Positions 39,711-54,993 of a DNA stretch of 64,000 nt are shown here, piece after piece. The DNA comes from Klebsiella variicola (GTDB lineage Bacteria; Pseudomonadota; Gammaproteobacteria; Enterobacterales; Enterobacteriaceae). The DNA lies in contig NZ_CP010523.2 in NCBI RefSeq assembly GCF_000828055.2, positions 1,736,001 to 1,800,000 of the forward strand, given 5' to 3'. A program made the translations under genes and the position numbers. Each line of letters begins with the position of its first letter. Positions within the stretch are counted from its first letter, which is position 1. The notes beneath the pieces are model-generated. The model saw nothing but the letters and a program-made list of their open reading frames with translations. It was not told the origin of the DNA and did not search any database.

Positions 39711-40856
39711 ATGAAAATTATTTTTGCTACTGAGCCAATTAAATACCCATTAACGGGCATCGGTCGGTATTCCCTGGAGCTGGTTAAGCGGCTGGCGGTT
39801 GCCCGTGAAATCGAAGAGCTGAAGCTGTTTCACGGCGCGTCGTTTATCGATCAGATCCCCCAGGTGGAGAATAAAAGCGATACCAAAGCCAGCAATCATG
39901 GTCGTCTGTCGGCGTTTCTGCGTCGCCAGCCGCTGCTGATTGAGGCGTATCGCCTGCTGCATCCGCGGCGCCAGGCGTGGGCATTGCGCGATTACAAAGA
40001 CTACATTTACCATGGTCCCAATTTCTATCTGCCGCATCGCCTGGAACGCGCCGTGACCACGTTTCATGACATCTCCATTTTTACCTGCCCGGAATATCAT
40101 CCAAAAGATCGGGTTCGCTATATGGAGAAGTCCCTGCACGAGAGCCTGGATTCGGCGAAGCTGATCCTGACCGTCTCCGACTTCTCGCGCAGTGAAATCA
40201 TCCGCCTGTTCAACTATCCGGCGGATCGGATCGTCACCACCAAGCTGGCCTGCAGCAGCGACTATATTCCGCGCAGCCCGGCGGAGTGCCTGCCGGTCCT
40301 GCAGAAATATCAGCTGGCGTGGCAGGGGTATGCGTTATATATCGGCACCATGGAGCCGCGTAAAAATATCCGCGGTCTGCTGCAGGCCTATCAGCTGCTG
40401 CCGATGGAGACCCGCATGCGCTACCCGCTGATCCTCAGCGGTTATCGCGGATGGGAAGACGATGTGCTGTGGCAGTTAGTCGAGCGCGGTACGCGTGAAG
40501 GGTGGATCCGTTACCTGGGCTATGTCCCGGATGAAGACCTGCCTTATCTGTACGCGGCGGCCAGAACCTTTGTTTATCCCTCCTTCTATGAGGGATTCGG
40601 TTTACCTATTCTTGAAGCGATGTCTTGCGGTGTGCCGGTAGTATGTTCCAATGTCACTTCTTTGCCTGAGGTGGTTGGCGATGCCGGCCTCGTTGCCGAT
40701 CCTAATGATGTAGACGCGATTAGCGCGCATATTTTGCAGAGCCTGCAGGATGATAGCTGGCGGGAAATCGCCACCGCGCGCGGTCTTGCCCAGGCGAAAC
40801 AGTTTTCGTGGGAGAACTGTACGACCCAGACCATTAACGCCTATAAATTACTCTAA
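39711..40856 (+). CDS. wbdB: WbdB, mannosyltransferase (adaptor region)
   Basis: WbdB (381 residues) is a GT4 mannosyltransferase that, after WbdC, adds mannose to the lipid-linked primer to complete the adaptor on which WbdA polymerises. It begins MKIIFATEPIKYPLTGIGRY and has LYIGTMEPRKNIRGLLQAYQ and the E-x7-E motif in SFYEGFGLPILEAMSCG. The ATG lies 46 bases after wbdA. It resembles both halves of WbdA, which fits descent of this family by duplication. Confidence 0.94.
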   Translation: MKIIFATEPIKYPLTGIGRYSLELVKRLAVAREIEELKLFHGASFIDQIPQVENKSDTKASNHGRLSAFLRRQPLLIEAYRLLHPRRQAWALRDYKDYIYHGPNFYLPHRLERAVTTFHDISIFTCPEYHPKDRVRYMEKSLHESLDSAKLILTVSDFSRSEIIRLFNYPADRIVTTKLACSSDYIPRSPAECLPVLQKYQLAWQGYALYIGTMEPRKNIRGLLQAYQLLPMETRMRYPLILSGYRGWEDDVLWQLVERGTREGWIRYLGYVPDEDLPYLYAAARTFVYPSFYEGFGLPILEAMSCGVPVVCSNVTSLPEVVGDAGLVADPNDVDAISAHILQSLQDDSWREIATARGLAQAKQFSWENCTTQTINAYKLL

Positions 40857-40865
40857 GGGTGTCAG

Positions 40866-41981
40866 TTGAGAGTTCTACACGTCTATAAGACCTACTATCC
40901 CGATACCTACGGCGGTATTGAGCAGGTCATTTATCAGCTAAGTCAGGGCTGCGCCCGCCGGGGAATCGCAGCCGATGTTTTTACTTTTAGCCCGGACAAA
41001 GAGACAGGTCCTGTCGCCTACGAAGACCATCGGGTCATTTATAATAAGCAGCTTTTTGAAATTGCCTCCACGCCGTTTTCGTTGAAAGCGTTAAAGCGTT
41101 TTAAGCAGATTAAAGATGATTACGACATCATCAACTACCATTTTCCGTTTCCATTCATGGATATGTTGCATCTTTCGGCGCGGCCTGACGCCAGAACGGT
41201 GGTGACCTATCACTCGGATATTGTGAAACAAAAACGGTTAATGAAGTTGTACCAGCCGCTGCAGGAGCGATTCCTCGCCAGCGTAGACTGCATCGTCGCC
41301 TCGTCGCCCAACTACGTGGCCTCCAGCCAGACCCTGAAAAAATATCAGGATAAAACCGTGGTGATCCCGTTTGGTCTGGAGCAGCATGACGTGCAGCACG
41401 ATCCGCAGCGGGTGGCGCACTGGCGGGAAACCGTCGGCGATAACTTCTTCCTCTTCGTTGGCGCTTTCCGCTACTACAAAGGGCTGCACATTCTGCTGGA
41501 TGCCGCCGAGCGTAGCCGGCTGCCGGTGGTGATCGTCGGGGGCGGGCCGCTGGAGGCGGAAGTGCGGCGTGAGGCGCAGCAACGCGGGCTGAGCAATGTG
41601 GTGTTTACCGGCATGCTCAACGACGAAGATAAATACATTCTCTTCCAGCTCTGCCGGGGCGTGGTCTTCCCCTCGCATCTGCGCTCCGAGGCGTTTGGCA
41701 TTACGTTACTGGAAGGCGCGCGCTTCGCCAGGCCGCTGATCTCCTGCGAGATCGGCACCGGGACCTCGTTCATTAACCAGGACAAAGTGAATGGCTGTGT
41801 GATCCCGCCGAATGACAGTCAGGCGCTGGTGGAGGCGATGAATGAGCTCTGGCATAACGATGAAACCGCCAGCCGCTATGGCGAAAACTCGCGTCGTCGT
41901 TTTGAAGAGATGTTTACTGCCGACCATATGATTGACGCTTACGTCAATCTCTACACTACGCTGCTGGAAAGCAAATCCTGA
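40866..41981 (+). CDS. wbdC: WbdC, first mannosyltransferase of the O antigen
   Basis: WbdC (371 residues) adds the first mannose to undecaprenyl-pyrophosphoryl-GlcNAc (made by WecA, encoded elsewhere) in the O8/O9a pathway. GT4 features are YYPDTYGGIEQVIYQLSQG at the N-terminus, FVGAFRYYKGLHILLDAAE and RSEAFGITLLEGARFARPLI with E-x7-E. The start is TTG at 40866, aligned with the family start MRVLHVYKTYYP and preceded by an AAGGG-like ribosome binding site. It is the last gene of the operon and ends just before a GC-rich hairpin shared with the convergent his operon. Confidence 0.93.
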   Translation: MRVLHVYKTYYPDTYGGIEQVIYQLSQGCARRGIAADVFTFSPDKETGPVAYEDHRVIYNKQLFEIASTPFSLKALKRFKQIKDDYDIINYHFPFPFMDMLHLSARPDARTVVTYHSDIVKQKRLMKLYQPLQERFLASVDCIVASSPNYVASSQTLKKYQDKTVVIPFGLEQHDVQHDPQRVAHWRETVGDNFFLFVGAFRYYKGLHILLDAAERSRLPVVIVGGGPLEAEVRREAQQRGLSNVVFTGMLNDEDKYILFQLCRGVVFPSHLRSEAFGITLLEGARFARPLISCEIGTGTSFINQDKVNGCVIPPNDSQALVEAMNELWHNDETASRYGENSRRRFEEMFTADHMIDAYVNLYTTLLESKS

Positions 41982-41989
41982 GGCCTGCT

Positions 41990-42012
41990 ACCCCCGCCGT
42001 TGCGGCGGGGGT
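41990..42012. terminator. Bidirectional hairpin between wbdC and hisI
   Basis: A perfect 10-bp GC-rich stem (ACCCCCGCCG at 41990-41999 with CGGCGGGGGT at 42003-42012) lies between two convergent operons. T-runs are short, so it is a plausible rather than strong terminator for either. Confidence 0.7.
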
Positions 42013-42019
42013 TAACGCG

Positions 42020-42609
42020 TTAGTGACGACTCTTCAGATTATCAATCACTTCCCCGAGATCCAGCCCCTGGTCCTGCAGCAGCACCAGCAGGTGGTACAT
42101 CAGGTCCGACGCCTCATTCTTCAGCTCGAAGCGGTCGTTCACCGTGGCGGCCAGCGCGGTCTCGACGCCTTCTTCCCCCACTTTCTGCGCAATACGCTTG
42201 GTGCCGCTGGCGTACAGCTTCGCCGTGTAGGAGCTCTCCGGGTCGGCGTGCTTACGCTCGGCCAGCAGCTGCTCCAGCTGATAGAGGAACAGCCACTGGT
42301 GGCCGGTTTCGCCGAAGCAGCTGGTGGTGCCTTTATGGCAGGTCGGCCCGATCGGGTTCACCAGCACCAGCAGCGTATCGTTATCACAGTCCGGCGTGAT
42401 GCTCACTACGTTGAGGACATTGCCCGAGGTTTCACCCTTGGTCCACAGCCGCTGTTTGGTGCGTGAGTAAAAGGTGACCTTGCCGGTGGCTTCGGTTTTC
42501 TCCAGCGCCTCCTTGTTCATGTAGCCCAGCATCAGCACTTCGCCGGATACGGCGTGCTGCACGATGGCCGGCATCATGCCGTCCGTTTTTTCCCAGTCCA
42601 GCTGTTCAG

Positions 42610-42616
<7 letters not shown>
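42020..42616 (-). CDS. hisI: HisIE, phosphoribosyl-AMP cyclohydrolase / phosphoribosyl-ATP pyrophosphatase
   Basis: This bifunctional enzyme (198 residues) performs steps 2 and 3 of histidine synthesis. The N-terminal cyclohydrolase part has [28 protein letters not shown] and the zinc-binding DCDNDTLL and CHKGTTSCF. The C-terminal pyrophosphatase helix bundle has [11 protein letters not shown] and [14 protein letters not shown]. It is the last gene of the his operon and overlaps hisF by 7 bases. Confidence 0.97.
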
Positions 42617-48121
<5,505 letters not shown>

Positions 48122-48160
48122 GATTGTTTTCCCCTGTGTGTCCCGTGACCGGCTGGCCGA

Positions 48161-49060
48161 TTACTCCATCATCTTCTCAATCGGCAGCACCAGAATGGAG
48201 CTGGCGCCCAGCGCTTTCAGTTTTTCCATGGTCTCCCAGAACAGGGTTTCGCTGCTGACCATGTGCATCGCCACGCGCTGCTTGTCGCCTGCCAGCGGCA
48301 GAATAGTCGGACGCTCGGCGCCCGGCAGCAGGGCAACCACTTCTTCCAGGCGTTCGGTCGGAGCGTGCATCATGATGTATTTCGACTCGCGGGCCTGGAT
48401 CACGCCCTGAATACGGGTCAGCAGGCGGTCAATCAGCTGCTGTTTGGCGTCGGCCATCTCGCCGTCGCGCTGGATCAGGCAGGCTTTGGAGCGGTAGATC
48501 ACTTCCACTTCGCGCAGGCCGTTGGCTTCCAGGGTGGCGCCAGTGGAGACGAGGTCGCAGATGGCGTCGGCGAGGCCGGCGCGCGGCGCCACTTCCACGG
48601 AGCCGTTCAGCAGACAGGATTTAAAGGAGATACCTTTTTGATCGAGGTAGCGCTTCAGCAGGTGTGGGTAAGAGGTGGCGATGCGTTTGCCGTCCAGCGC
48701 CGCCGGGCCGTTCCAGGCTTCATCCACCGGGGTCGCCAGCGACAGGCGGCAGCCGCCGAAGTCGAGACGGCGCAGGGTGAAGTAGCGCGGGTCTTCGCCC
48801 TGAGCGCGGCGGCTGAGCAGCTCTTCTTCCAGCACGTTTTCGCCGATAATGCCGAGGTCGACAACACCGTCCATCACCAGGCCCGGGATATCGTCATCAC
48901 GCACGCGCAGAATGTCGATTGGCATATTTTCCGCCAGCGCAATCAGACGCTGGGTGTGCAAATTGACTTTAATGCCGCAGCGGCTGAGTAATTCGCGTGA
49001 ATCTTCGCTTAAACGGCCTGATTTCTGAATAGCTATGCGTAAACGGGTGTTGTCTAACAT
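48161..49060 (-). CDS. hisG: HisG, ATP phosphoribosyltransferase (long form)
   Basis: HisG (299 residues) commits ATP and PRPP to histidine synthesis and is feedback inhibited by histidine through its C-terminal ACT-like domain (about 225-299). The long form needs no HisZ partner. It starts [20 protein letters not shown] and has [15 protein letters not shown] and the PRPP-binding [18 protein letters not shown]. It is the first structural gene, after the leader and attenuator. Confidence 0.98.
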   Translation of the reverse strand: MLDNTRLRIAIQKSGRLSEDSRELLSRCGIKVNLHTQRLIALAENMPIDILRVRDDDIPGLVMDGVVDLGIIGENVLEEELLSRRAQGEDPRYFTLRRLDFGGCRLSLATPVDEAWNGPAALDGKRIATSYPHLLKRYLDQKGISFKSCLLNGSVEVAPRAGLADAICDLVSTGATLEANGLREVEVIYRSKACLIQRDGEMADAKQQLIDRLLTRIQGVIQARESKYIMMHAPTERLEEVVALLPGAERPTILPLAGDKQRVAMHMVSSETLFWETMEKLKALGASSILVLPIEKMME

Positions 49061-49107
49061 TGTTCTTTTCCTCTGAATACCTGTCTGAATCTGTCCGAAT
49101 TTGGTCC

Positions 49108-49143
49108 AAAAAAAAGCCCCCGGAAGTGAATCTTCCGGGGGCT
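49108..49143 (-). terminator. his operon attenuator terminator
   Basis: On the minus strand a perfect 12-bp stem (49132-49143 with 49115-49126) is followed by eight Us (49108-49115 complement). It lies between hisL and hisG and is the terminator form of the his attenuator. Confidence 0.95.
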
Positions 49144-49205
49144 CTCTGCGCGTTCATGCACCACTGGAAGATCCAAATGTCTTCCAGCACACATCGCCTG
49201 AAAGA

Positions 49206-49256
49206 CTAGTCAGGATGATGGTGATGATGGTGGTGTTTAAATTGAACGCGGTTCAT
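49206..49256 (-). CDS. hisL: his operon leader peptide
   Basis: A 16-codon ORF on the minus strand encodes MNRVQFKHHHHHHHPD, with seven consecutive histidines. Ribosome stalling on the His codons when charged histidyl-tRNA is scarce prevents formation of the downstream terminator and lets the operon be transcribed. Confidence 0.97.
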   Translation of the reverse strand: MNRVQFKHHHHHHHPD

Positions 49257-49295
49257 AAAAATTCTCTGTGAATGACTATGCATTTGATGTCCTTT

Positions 49296-49325
49296 AACCT
49301 AAACCACTTCCGCCGCAGAAAGCAA
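49296..49325 (-). promoter_or_regulatory. his operon promoter
   Basis: On the minus strand TTGCTT (complement of 49320-49325) and TAGGTT (complement of 49296-49301) are separated by 18 bases. They match the position and sequence of the his promoter known from E. coli and Salmonella, about 40 bases before hisL. Confidence 0.8.
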
Positions 49326-49432
49326 GGGCTTTTTTCTATCATTAATTCATTTCACATTGAGCGAAGAAATTGTCAGTTGCCGCTGGCTGGCGTAGCCTGT
49401 AATTAGCACAGCGAAAGAGTCAGGAGCCTGGG

Positions 49433-50257
49433 ATGAAAAAGGTCGCGATAGTCGGTTTGGGATGGCTGGGAATGCCGCTGGCGCTGTCATTGATGGCGCG
49501 AGGTTGGCAGGTCACCGGCAGTAAAACCACGCAGGATGGCGTGGAGGCGGCGCGGATGTGCGGGATTGACAGCTATCCGCTGCGCCTGGAGCCGCAGCTG
49601 GTCTGTGATACCGAGGACCTCGACGCGCTGATGAACGTCGATGCGCTGGTGATCACGCTGCCGGCCCGGCGTACCGGGGCGGGAGAAGGGTTTTATCTGC
49701 AGGCGGTGCAGGAGATTGTCGATACCGCGCTGGCGCACCATATTCCGCGGATCGTCTTCACCAGTTCCACCTCGGTGTATGGCAACGTCAATGGCACGGT
49801 GAAAGAGAACTCCCCGCGTCTGCCGCAAACCGCCAGCGGGCAGGTGCTCAAGGAGCTGGAGGACTGGCTGCACAACCTGCCGGGAACCTCGGTGGATATT
49901 CTGCGTCTGGCCGGGCTGGTGGGGCCTTCCCGTCATCCGGGACGTTTTTTTGCCGGCAAGTCGGCGCCGGATGGCCAGCACGTGGTCAATCTGGTGCATT
50001 TGCAGGATGTGGTGGCCGCTATCGAACTGCTGTTGCAGGCCCCGAAGGGCGGGCACATCTATAATCTATGTGCGCCCCGCCATCCGGCGCGTGGCCTCTT
50101 TTATCCGCAAATGGCCCGTGAACTGGGGCTGCCGCCGCCGGTGTTCAGCGACAGCCCGGACGGCGGTCAGGGCAAGATTGTGGATGGCAATCGTATCTGC
50201 AATGAGCTGGGGTTTGAGTACCAGTACCCCGATCCGCTGGTGATGCCGATGGAGTGA
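49433..50257 (+). CDS. yeeZ: YeeZ, NAD(P)-dependent SDR-type epimerase-like protein
   Basis: The 274-residue protein has a Rossmann start (VAIVGLGWLGMPLALSLMAR) and an extended SDR pattern (VFTSSTSVYGNVNGTVKEN, then LRLAGLVGPSRHPGRFFAGK). It is the orthologue of E. coli YeeZ, which lies beside hisG there as well. Its substrate is not established. It is transcribed divergently from the his operon and followed by a LysR regulator gene after 38 bases. Confidence 0.93.
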   Translation: MKKVAIVGLGWLGMPLALSLMARGWQVTGSKTTQDGVEAARMCGIDSYPLRLEPQLVCDTEDLDALMNVDALVITLPARRTGAGEGFYLQAVQEIVDTALAHHIPRIVFTSSTSVYGNVNGTVKENSPRLPQTASGQVLKELEDWLHNLPGTSVDILRLAGLVGPSRHPGRFFAGKSAPDGQHVVNLVHLQDVVAAIELLLQAPKGGHIYNLCAPRHPARGLFYPQMARELGLPPPVFSDSPDGGQGKIVDGNRICNELGFEYQYPDPLVMPME

Positions 50258-50295
50258 TCTACCAGCGGTGATTCGCATACCGTAAGGGGGTAGCG

Positions 50296-51186
50296 ATGAA
50301 ACCACTGCTGGATGTCCTCGTGATCCTCGACGCGCTGGAAAAAGAGGGGAGCTTTGCCGCCGCGTCGGCAAAGCTCTTTAAAACGCCCTCGGCGCTGAGC
50401 TACACCATTCACCGGCTGGAAAGCGATCTCAATATTCAGCTGCTCGACCGCAGCGGCCACCGCGCGCGCTTTACCCCCACCGGACAAATGCTGCTGGAGA
50501 AAGGGCGGGAGGTGCTGCATATCGCCCGCGAACTGGAGATCCGGGCGGTCAAACTGCAGCAGGGGTGGGAGCACACCCTCCGCCTGACGGTGGACAGCAC
50601 TTTTCCCGTGGCGCAGCTTTCGCCGCTGATTGCCGCATTTTATCAACAACAGCCGCTGACCCGGCTGCACTTCACGCAGAACCCCTCGCTGCTGGACTGG
50701 CGGCCGCTGACTGACGGGCAGGCCGATCTGCTGCTGGGCGCCCTCGGCGAGCCGCCGCCGCTGAGCGGTTATGACTATCTCCCCCTCGGCGAGCTGGAGC
50801 TGCTGCTGGTGGTTTCCCCGCAGCATCCGCTGGCGCGACACCGCGCTCCGCTGAGCTGGCGGACCCTGCGCCGTTACCGGGCGGTGGCCACCGGCGAGGG
50901 CGGGGCGCTGCTCAGCGATCAGGAGACCCTGACGGTGTGTGACGCCGCGGGGCAGCTGGCGCTGCTGCGCATGGGGCTGGGCTGGGGCTGTCTGCCGCGT
51001 TACCAGGTGCAGGGGCTGCTGGAGAGCGGCGAGCTCATCAGCATGGCGGTTCGCGGGCTGTCGCCCCGCCAGCATGCCTGGATCGCCTGGAATGACGCCA
51101 CCTGCGGTTTGGCCAGCAAATGGTGGCGGGAAACGCTATTAGCAAATAGTGCTATTTTTACAATTTATCATACGGAAATCGTATAG
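50296..51186 (+). CDS. yeeY: YeeY, LysR-family transcriptional regulator
   Basis: The 296-residue protein has an N-terminal winged helix-turn-helix (LEKEGSFAAASAKLFKTPSA, then LSYTIHRLESDLNIQLLDRS) and a C-terminal periplasmic-binding-like effector domain starting near residue 92. It corresponds to E. coli YeeY by position between yeeZ and plaP. The regulated genes are unknown; the neighbouring plaP is an obvious candidate. Confidence 0.9.
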   Translation: MKPLLDVLVILDALEKEGSFAAASAKLFKTPSALSYTIHRLESDLNIQLLDRSGHRARFTPTGQMLLEKGREVLHIARELEIRAVKLQQGWEHTLRLTVDSTFPVAQLSPLIAAFYQQQPLTRLHFTQNPSLLDWRPLTDGQADLLLGALGEPPPLSGYDYLPLGELELLLVVSPQHPLARHRAPLSWRTLRRYRAVATGEGGALLSDQETLTVCDAAGQLALLRMGLGWGCLPRYQVQGLLESGELISMAVRGLSPRQHAWIAWNDATCGLASKWWRETLLANSAIFTIYHTEIV

Positions 51187-51289
51187 ATATTAGCACGTTA
51201 AAAAATACGCTTACGCAATGAACTTCATAACATCTTGTCAACGCCGTTGAATTTGTTGCAAAATATGCGGCCTGAAAACCAGAGACTAG

Positions 51290-51324
51290 CCGACGCTTTT
51301 TTTAAAAGTGTCGGTTATTTTTTT
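51290..51324 (+). terminator. Terminator/attenuator in the yeeY-plaP gap
   Basis: An 11-bp stem with one G-T pair (CCGACGCTTTT at 51290-51300 with AAAAGTGTCGG at 51304-51314) is followed by TTATTTTTTT. It lies 100 bases after yeeY and about 150 before plaP, so it may end yeeY transcription or attenuate plaP in its leader. Confidence 0.8.
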
Positions 51325-51475
51325 GGTCGAAAGACACATCATTCAATACCAAGAGGCCGGGCTTCGTACCGGATAGATATTTACTAAAAACCGACAGTCG
51401 TTGTCGCTGAGGAATAGAAAGAAATGGGGCAATTTTTTGCTTACGCGCTGGCGTTCACCGTAAAAGGGGATAACT

Positions 51476-52834
51476 ATGTCGCATAACGCTACTCCAAATA
51501 CCTCTCGCGTGGAATTACGTAAAACGCTTACGTTAGTTCCGGTTGTAATGATGGGCCTGGCCTATATGCAGCCGATGACGCTGTTCGATACGTTTGGTAT
51601 CGTCTCTGGTATGACCGACGGTCACGTGCCGACGGCCTACGCCTTTGCGTTAATCGCTATCCTGTTTACTGCCCTGAGCTACGGCAAGCTGGTACGTCGT
51701 TACCCGTCCGCCGGCTCGGCGTATACCTATGCGCAGAAATCCATCAGCCCGACCGTCGGCTTTATGGTGGGTTGGTCCTCGCTGCTCGACTACCTGTTCG
51801 CGCCGATGATCAACATTCTGCTGGCGAAAATCTATTTTGAAGCGCTGGTGCCTTCGATTCCGTCGTGGGTGTTTGTTATCGCGCTGGTCGCCTTTATGAC
51901 CGCCTTTAACCTGCGCAGCATTAAATCCGTGGCCAACTTCAACACCGTGATCGTGGTGCTGCAGGTGGTGCTGATTGCCGTTATTCTCGGCATGGTGATT
52001 TATGGCGTGTTTGAAGGCGAAGGCGCCGGTACGCTGGCCAGCAGCCGTCCGTTCTGGTCCGGTGACGCGCACGTGATCCCGATGATTACCGGGGCGACGA
52101 TCCTGTGCTTCTCGTTTACCGGCTTCGACGGCATCAGCAACCTGTCTGAAGAGACCAAAGATGCAGAGCGCGTCATCCCGCGGGCGATCTTCCTGACCGC
52201 GCTGATTGGCGGCCTGATCTTCATCTTTGCCACCTACTTCCTGCAGCTGTACTTCCCGGACATCTCGCGCTTTAAAGATCCGGATGCGTCACAGCCGGAA
52301 ATTATGCTCTACGTAGCAGGTAAAGCCTTCCAGGTTGGCGCGCTGATCTTCTCCACCATCACCGTGCTGGCTTCCGGTATGGCGGCGCACGCTGGCGTGG
52401 CGCGTCTGATGTACGTGATGGGCCGCGACGGCGTGTTCCCGAAAAGCTTCTTCGGCTACGTTCACCCGACCTGGCGCACCCCGGCGATGAACATCATCCT
52501 GGTCGGCGCTATTGCGCTGCTGGCGATTAACTTCGACCTGGTGATGGCGACGGCGCTGATTAACTTTGGTGCGCTGGTGGCGTTTACCTTCGTTAACCTG
52601 TCGGTGATTTCGCAGTTCTGGATCCGTGAGAAACGCAACAAGACGCTGAAAGACCACTTCCAGTATCTGTTCCTGCCGATGTGCGGCGCCCTGACCGTTG
52701 GCGCGCTGTGGGTCAACCTGGAAGAGAGCTCGATGATTCTGGGCCTGATCTGGGCCGGTATCGGTCTGGTCTATCTGGCCTGCGTGACCAAAAGCTTCCG
52801 CAACCCGGTGCCGCAGTATGAAGATGTGGCCTAA
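51476..52834 (+). CDS. plaP: PlaP, low-affinity putrescine importer (APC family)
   Basis: The 452-residue membrane protein has about 12 transmembrane segments and the APC-superfamily N-terminal helix [20 protein letters not shown], then [20 protein letters not shown] and [20 protein letters not shown]. It matches E. coli PlaP (YeeF), a proton-driven putrescine importer, in sequence and in position after yeeY. A long 5' gap with a hairpin suggests control in the leader. It ends before a strong terminator. Confidence 0.93.
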   Translation: MSHNATPNTSRVELRKTLTLVPVVMMGLAYMQPMTLFDTFGIVSGMTDGHVPTAYAFALIAILFTALSYGKLVRRYPSAGSAYTYAQKSISPTVGFMVGWSSLLDYLFAPMINILLAKIYFEALVPSIPSWVFVIALVAFMTAFNLRSIKSVANFNTVIVVLQVVLIAVILGMVIYGVFEGEGAGTLASSRPFWSGDAHVIPMITGATILCFSFTGFDGISNLSEETKDAERVIPRAIFLTALIGGLIFIFATYFLQLYFPDISRFKDPDASQPEIMLYVAGKAFQVGALIFSTITVLASGMAAHAGVARLMYVMGRDGVFPKSFFGYVHPTWRTPAMNIILVGAIALLAINFDLVMATALINFGALVAFTFVNLSVISQFWIREKRNKTLKDHFQYLFLPMCGALTVGALWVNLEESSMILGLIWAGIGLVYLACVTKSFRNPVPQYEDVA

Positions 52835-52854
52835 GGCATAGCGTGATGTAAATG

Positions 52855-52888
52855 AGAAAAGCCGGAGGGAAACCTCCGGCTTTTTTTT
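52855..52888 (+). terminator. plaP terminator
   Basis: A perfect 8-bp stem (GCCGGAGG at 52861-52868 with CCTCCGGC at 52873-52880) has a GAAA loop, an A-rich left flank and eight Ts (52881-52888). Confidence 0.95.
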
Positions 52889-52899
52889 CGTTTGGCCCG

Positions 52900-52950
52900 G
52901 TGCGATACCTTTTGCCCGGCGGCGCTGCGCTTGCGCGGGCCTACGGTGAT
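52900..52950. repeat. REP element (inverted relative to the array)
   Basis: This REP/PU-type palindromic element contains GCCCGGCGGCGCTGCGCTTG and GCGGGCCTACGGTGATGG. It faces the GTAGGCCGGG elements that start each array unit. Confidence 0.8.
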
Positions 52951-52978
52951 GGTTAACCATCTGAAATTTAATGGTTAT

Positions 52979-54762
52979 GTAGGCCGGGTCAGGCGCAGCC
53001 GCCACCCGGCAATATGTTGGGCACGGAAACGACGACCGGACGGTTCCCTCTCCCTCCGGGAGAGGGTTAGGGTGAGGGGAAGCACTGCAGTGTGGTTGTT
53101 TATGTTATCTGTGGCTTCAGCGCACATTGCGCTCCCGGTTAGTTTTCTGCGTTATGTCTCTCATGGCGCAGGGAGCGCACAGAGGGCGGCCAGCCGCCGC
53201 CGCCCCCTGTACCCCCGGGCTCCGGCCGGCAAAATCGCCACTGCGTGGTACCTTCGACTTATCCCTGCAGGCTTCGGGTCGGGCCGAGGCAGCGTCCGTG
53301 CAAAACACGGCCCTCAGCCCGCATCCATGCGGGCTGCCCCGGCCTGCCGGGAACGTCTCAGCGATTTTGAGGCCGCCAGCACCGGCAGTTTCAGCGGCCC
53401 CTGATCCAGTGGTGATTTGGGGTTGTAGGCCGGGTCAGGCGCAGCCGCCACCCGGCAATATGTTGGGCACGGAAACGACGACCGGACGGTTCCCTCTCCC
53501 TCCGGGAGAGGGTTAGGGTGAGGGGAAGCACTGCAGTGTGGTTGTTTATGTTATCTGTGGCTTCAGCGTAGTTTGCGCTCCCGGTTAGTCTTCTGCGTTA
53601 TGTCTCTTATGGTGCTGGGAGCGCACAGGGGGCGGCCAGTCGCCGCCGCCCCCTGTACCCCCGGGCTCCGGCCAGCAAAATCGCCACTTCGTGGTACCTT
53701 CGACTTATCCCTGCAGGCTTCGGGTCGGGCCGAGGCAGCGTCCCTGCAAAACACGGCCCTCAGCCCGCATCCATGCGGGCTGCCCCGGCCTGCCGGGAAC
53801 GTCTCAGCGATTTTGAGGCCGCCAGCACCGGCAGTTTCAGCGGCCCCTGATCCCGTGGTGATTTGGGGTTGTAGGCCGGGTCAGGCGCAGCCGCCACCCG
53901 GCAATATGTTGGGCACGGAAACGACGACCGGACGGTTCCCTCTCCCTCCGGGAGAGGGTTAGGGTGAGGGGAAGCACTGCAGTGTGGTTGTTTATGTTAT
54001 CTGTGGCTTCAGCGTAGTTTGCGCTCCCGGTTAGTCTTCTGCGTTATGTCTCTTATGGTGCTGGGAGCGCACAGGGGGCGGCCAGTCGCCGCCGCCCCCT
54101 GTACCCCCGGGCTCCGGCCAGCAAAATCGCCACTTCGTGGTACCTTCGACTTATCCCTGCAGGCTTCGGGTCGGGCCGAGGCAGCGTCCCTGCAAAACAC
54201 GGCCCTCAGCCCGCATCCATGCGGGCTGCCCCGGCCTGCCGGGAACGTCTCAGCGATTTTGAGGCCGCCAGCACCGGCAGTTTCAGCGGCCCCTGATCCA
54301 GTGGTGATTTGGGGTTGTAGGCCGGGTCAGGCGCAGCCGCCACCCGGCAATATGTTGGGCACGGAAACGACGACCGGACGGTTCCCTCTCCCTCCGGGAG
54401 AGGGTTAGGGTGAGGGGAAGCACTGCAGTGTGGTTGTTTATGTTATCAGTGGCTTCAGCGCACATTGCGCTCCCGGTTAGTCTTCTGCGTTATGTCTTTC
54501 ATGGCGCAGGGAGCGCACAGGGGGCGGCCAGTCGCCGCCGCCCCCTGTACCCCCGGGCTCCGGCCAGCAAAATCGCCACTTCGTGGTACCTTCGACTTAT
54601 CCCTGCAGGCTTCGGGTCGGGCCGAGGCAGCGTCCGTGCAAAACACGGCCCTCAGCCCGCATCCATGCGGGCTGCCCCGGCCTTCCGGGTACGTCTCAGC
54701 GATTTTGAGGCCGCCAGCACCGGCAGTTTCAGTGGCCCCTGATCCAGTGGTGATTTGGGGTT
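52979..54762 (+). repeat. Tandem array of four 446-bp units, each headed by a REP element
   Basis: Units start at 52979, 53425, 53871 and 54317, each exactly 446 bases apart. Every unit opens with GTAGGCCGGGTCAGGCGCAG. It then holds a CTCTCCC/GGGAGAG hairpin with GGTTAGGGTGAGGGG, an arm pair GCGCTCCC/GGGAGCGC, a GC-rich hairpin around GGGGCGGC, and the perfect palindrome AGCCCGCAT-CC-ATGCGGGCT, and ends GTGGTGATTTGGGGTT. Units 2 and 3 are almost identical: I saw one base difference, near their ends. ORFs of up to 129 codons are open on both strands, but the unit length is not a multiple of three and they look non-coding. The unit's origin is unknown to me. Confidence 0.92.
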
Positions 54763-54993
54763 GTAGGCTGGGTAAGCGAAGCTCCACCCGGCACAAAAGC
54801 GGCTCCGCGCCCGCTGTCCTTGCCCGGCGGCGCGGCGCTTGCCGGGCCTACGGTGTTGAGTAACCTTTTTATATGTAAATGTCTTTGTAGGCCGGGTAAG
54901 CGAAGCGCCACCCGGCAACATGCTGGGCACGGAGCCTGATGTATTGCCCGGCGGCGGGGAGACTGTTATCGGTTTACCACGTTCTCAGACTCC
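54763..54993. repeat. BIME-like cluster of alternating REP elements splitting the array
   Basis: This 231-bp block carries two forward REP elements (starting at 54763 and about 54887, GTAGGC(T/C)GGGTAAGCGAAG), with inverted partners (GCCCGGCGGCGCGGCGCTTG near 54822, and GCCCGGCGGCG near 54946). It separates the fourth and fifth 446-bp units. Confidence 0.85.
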
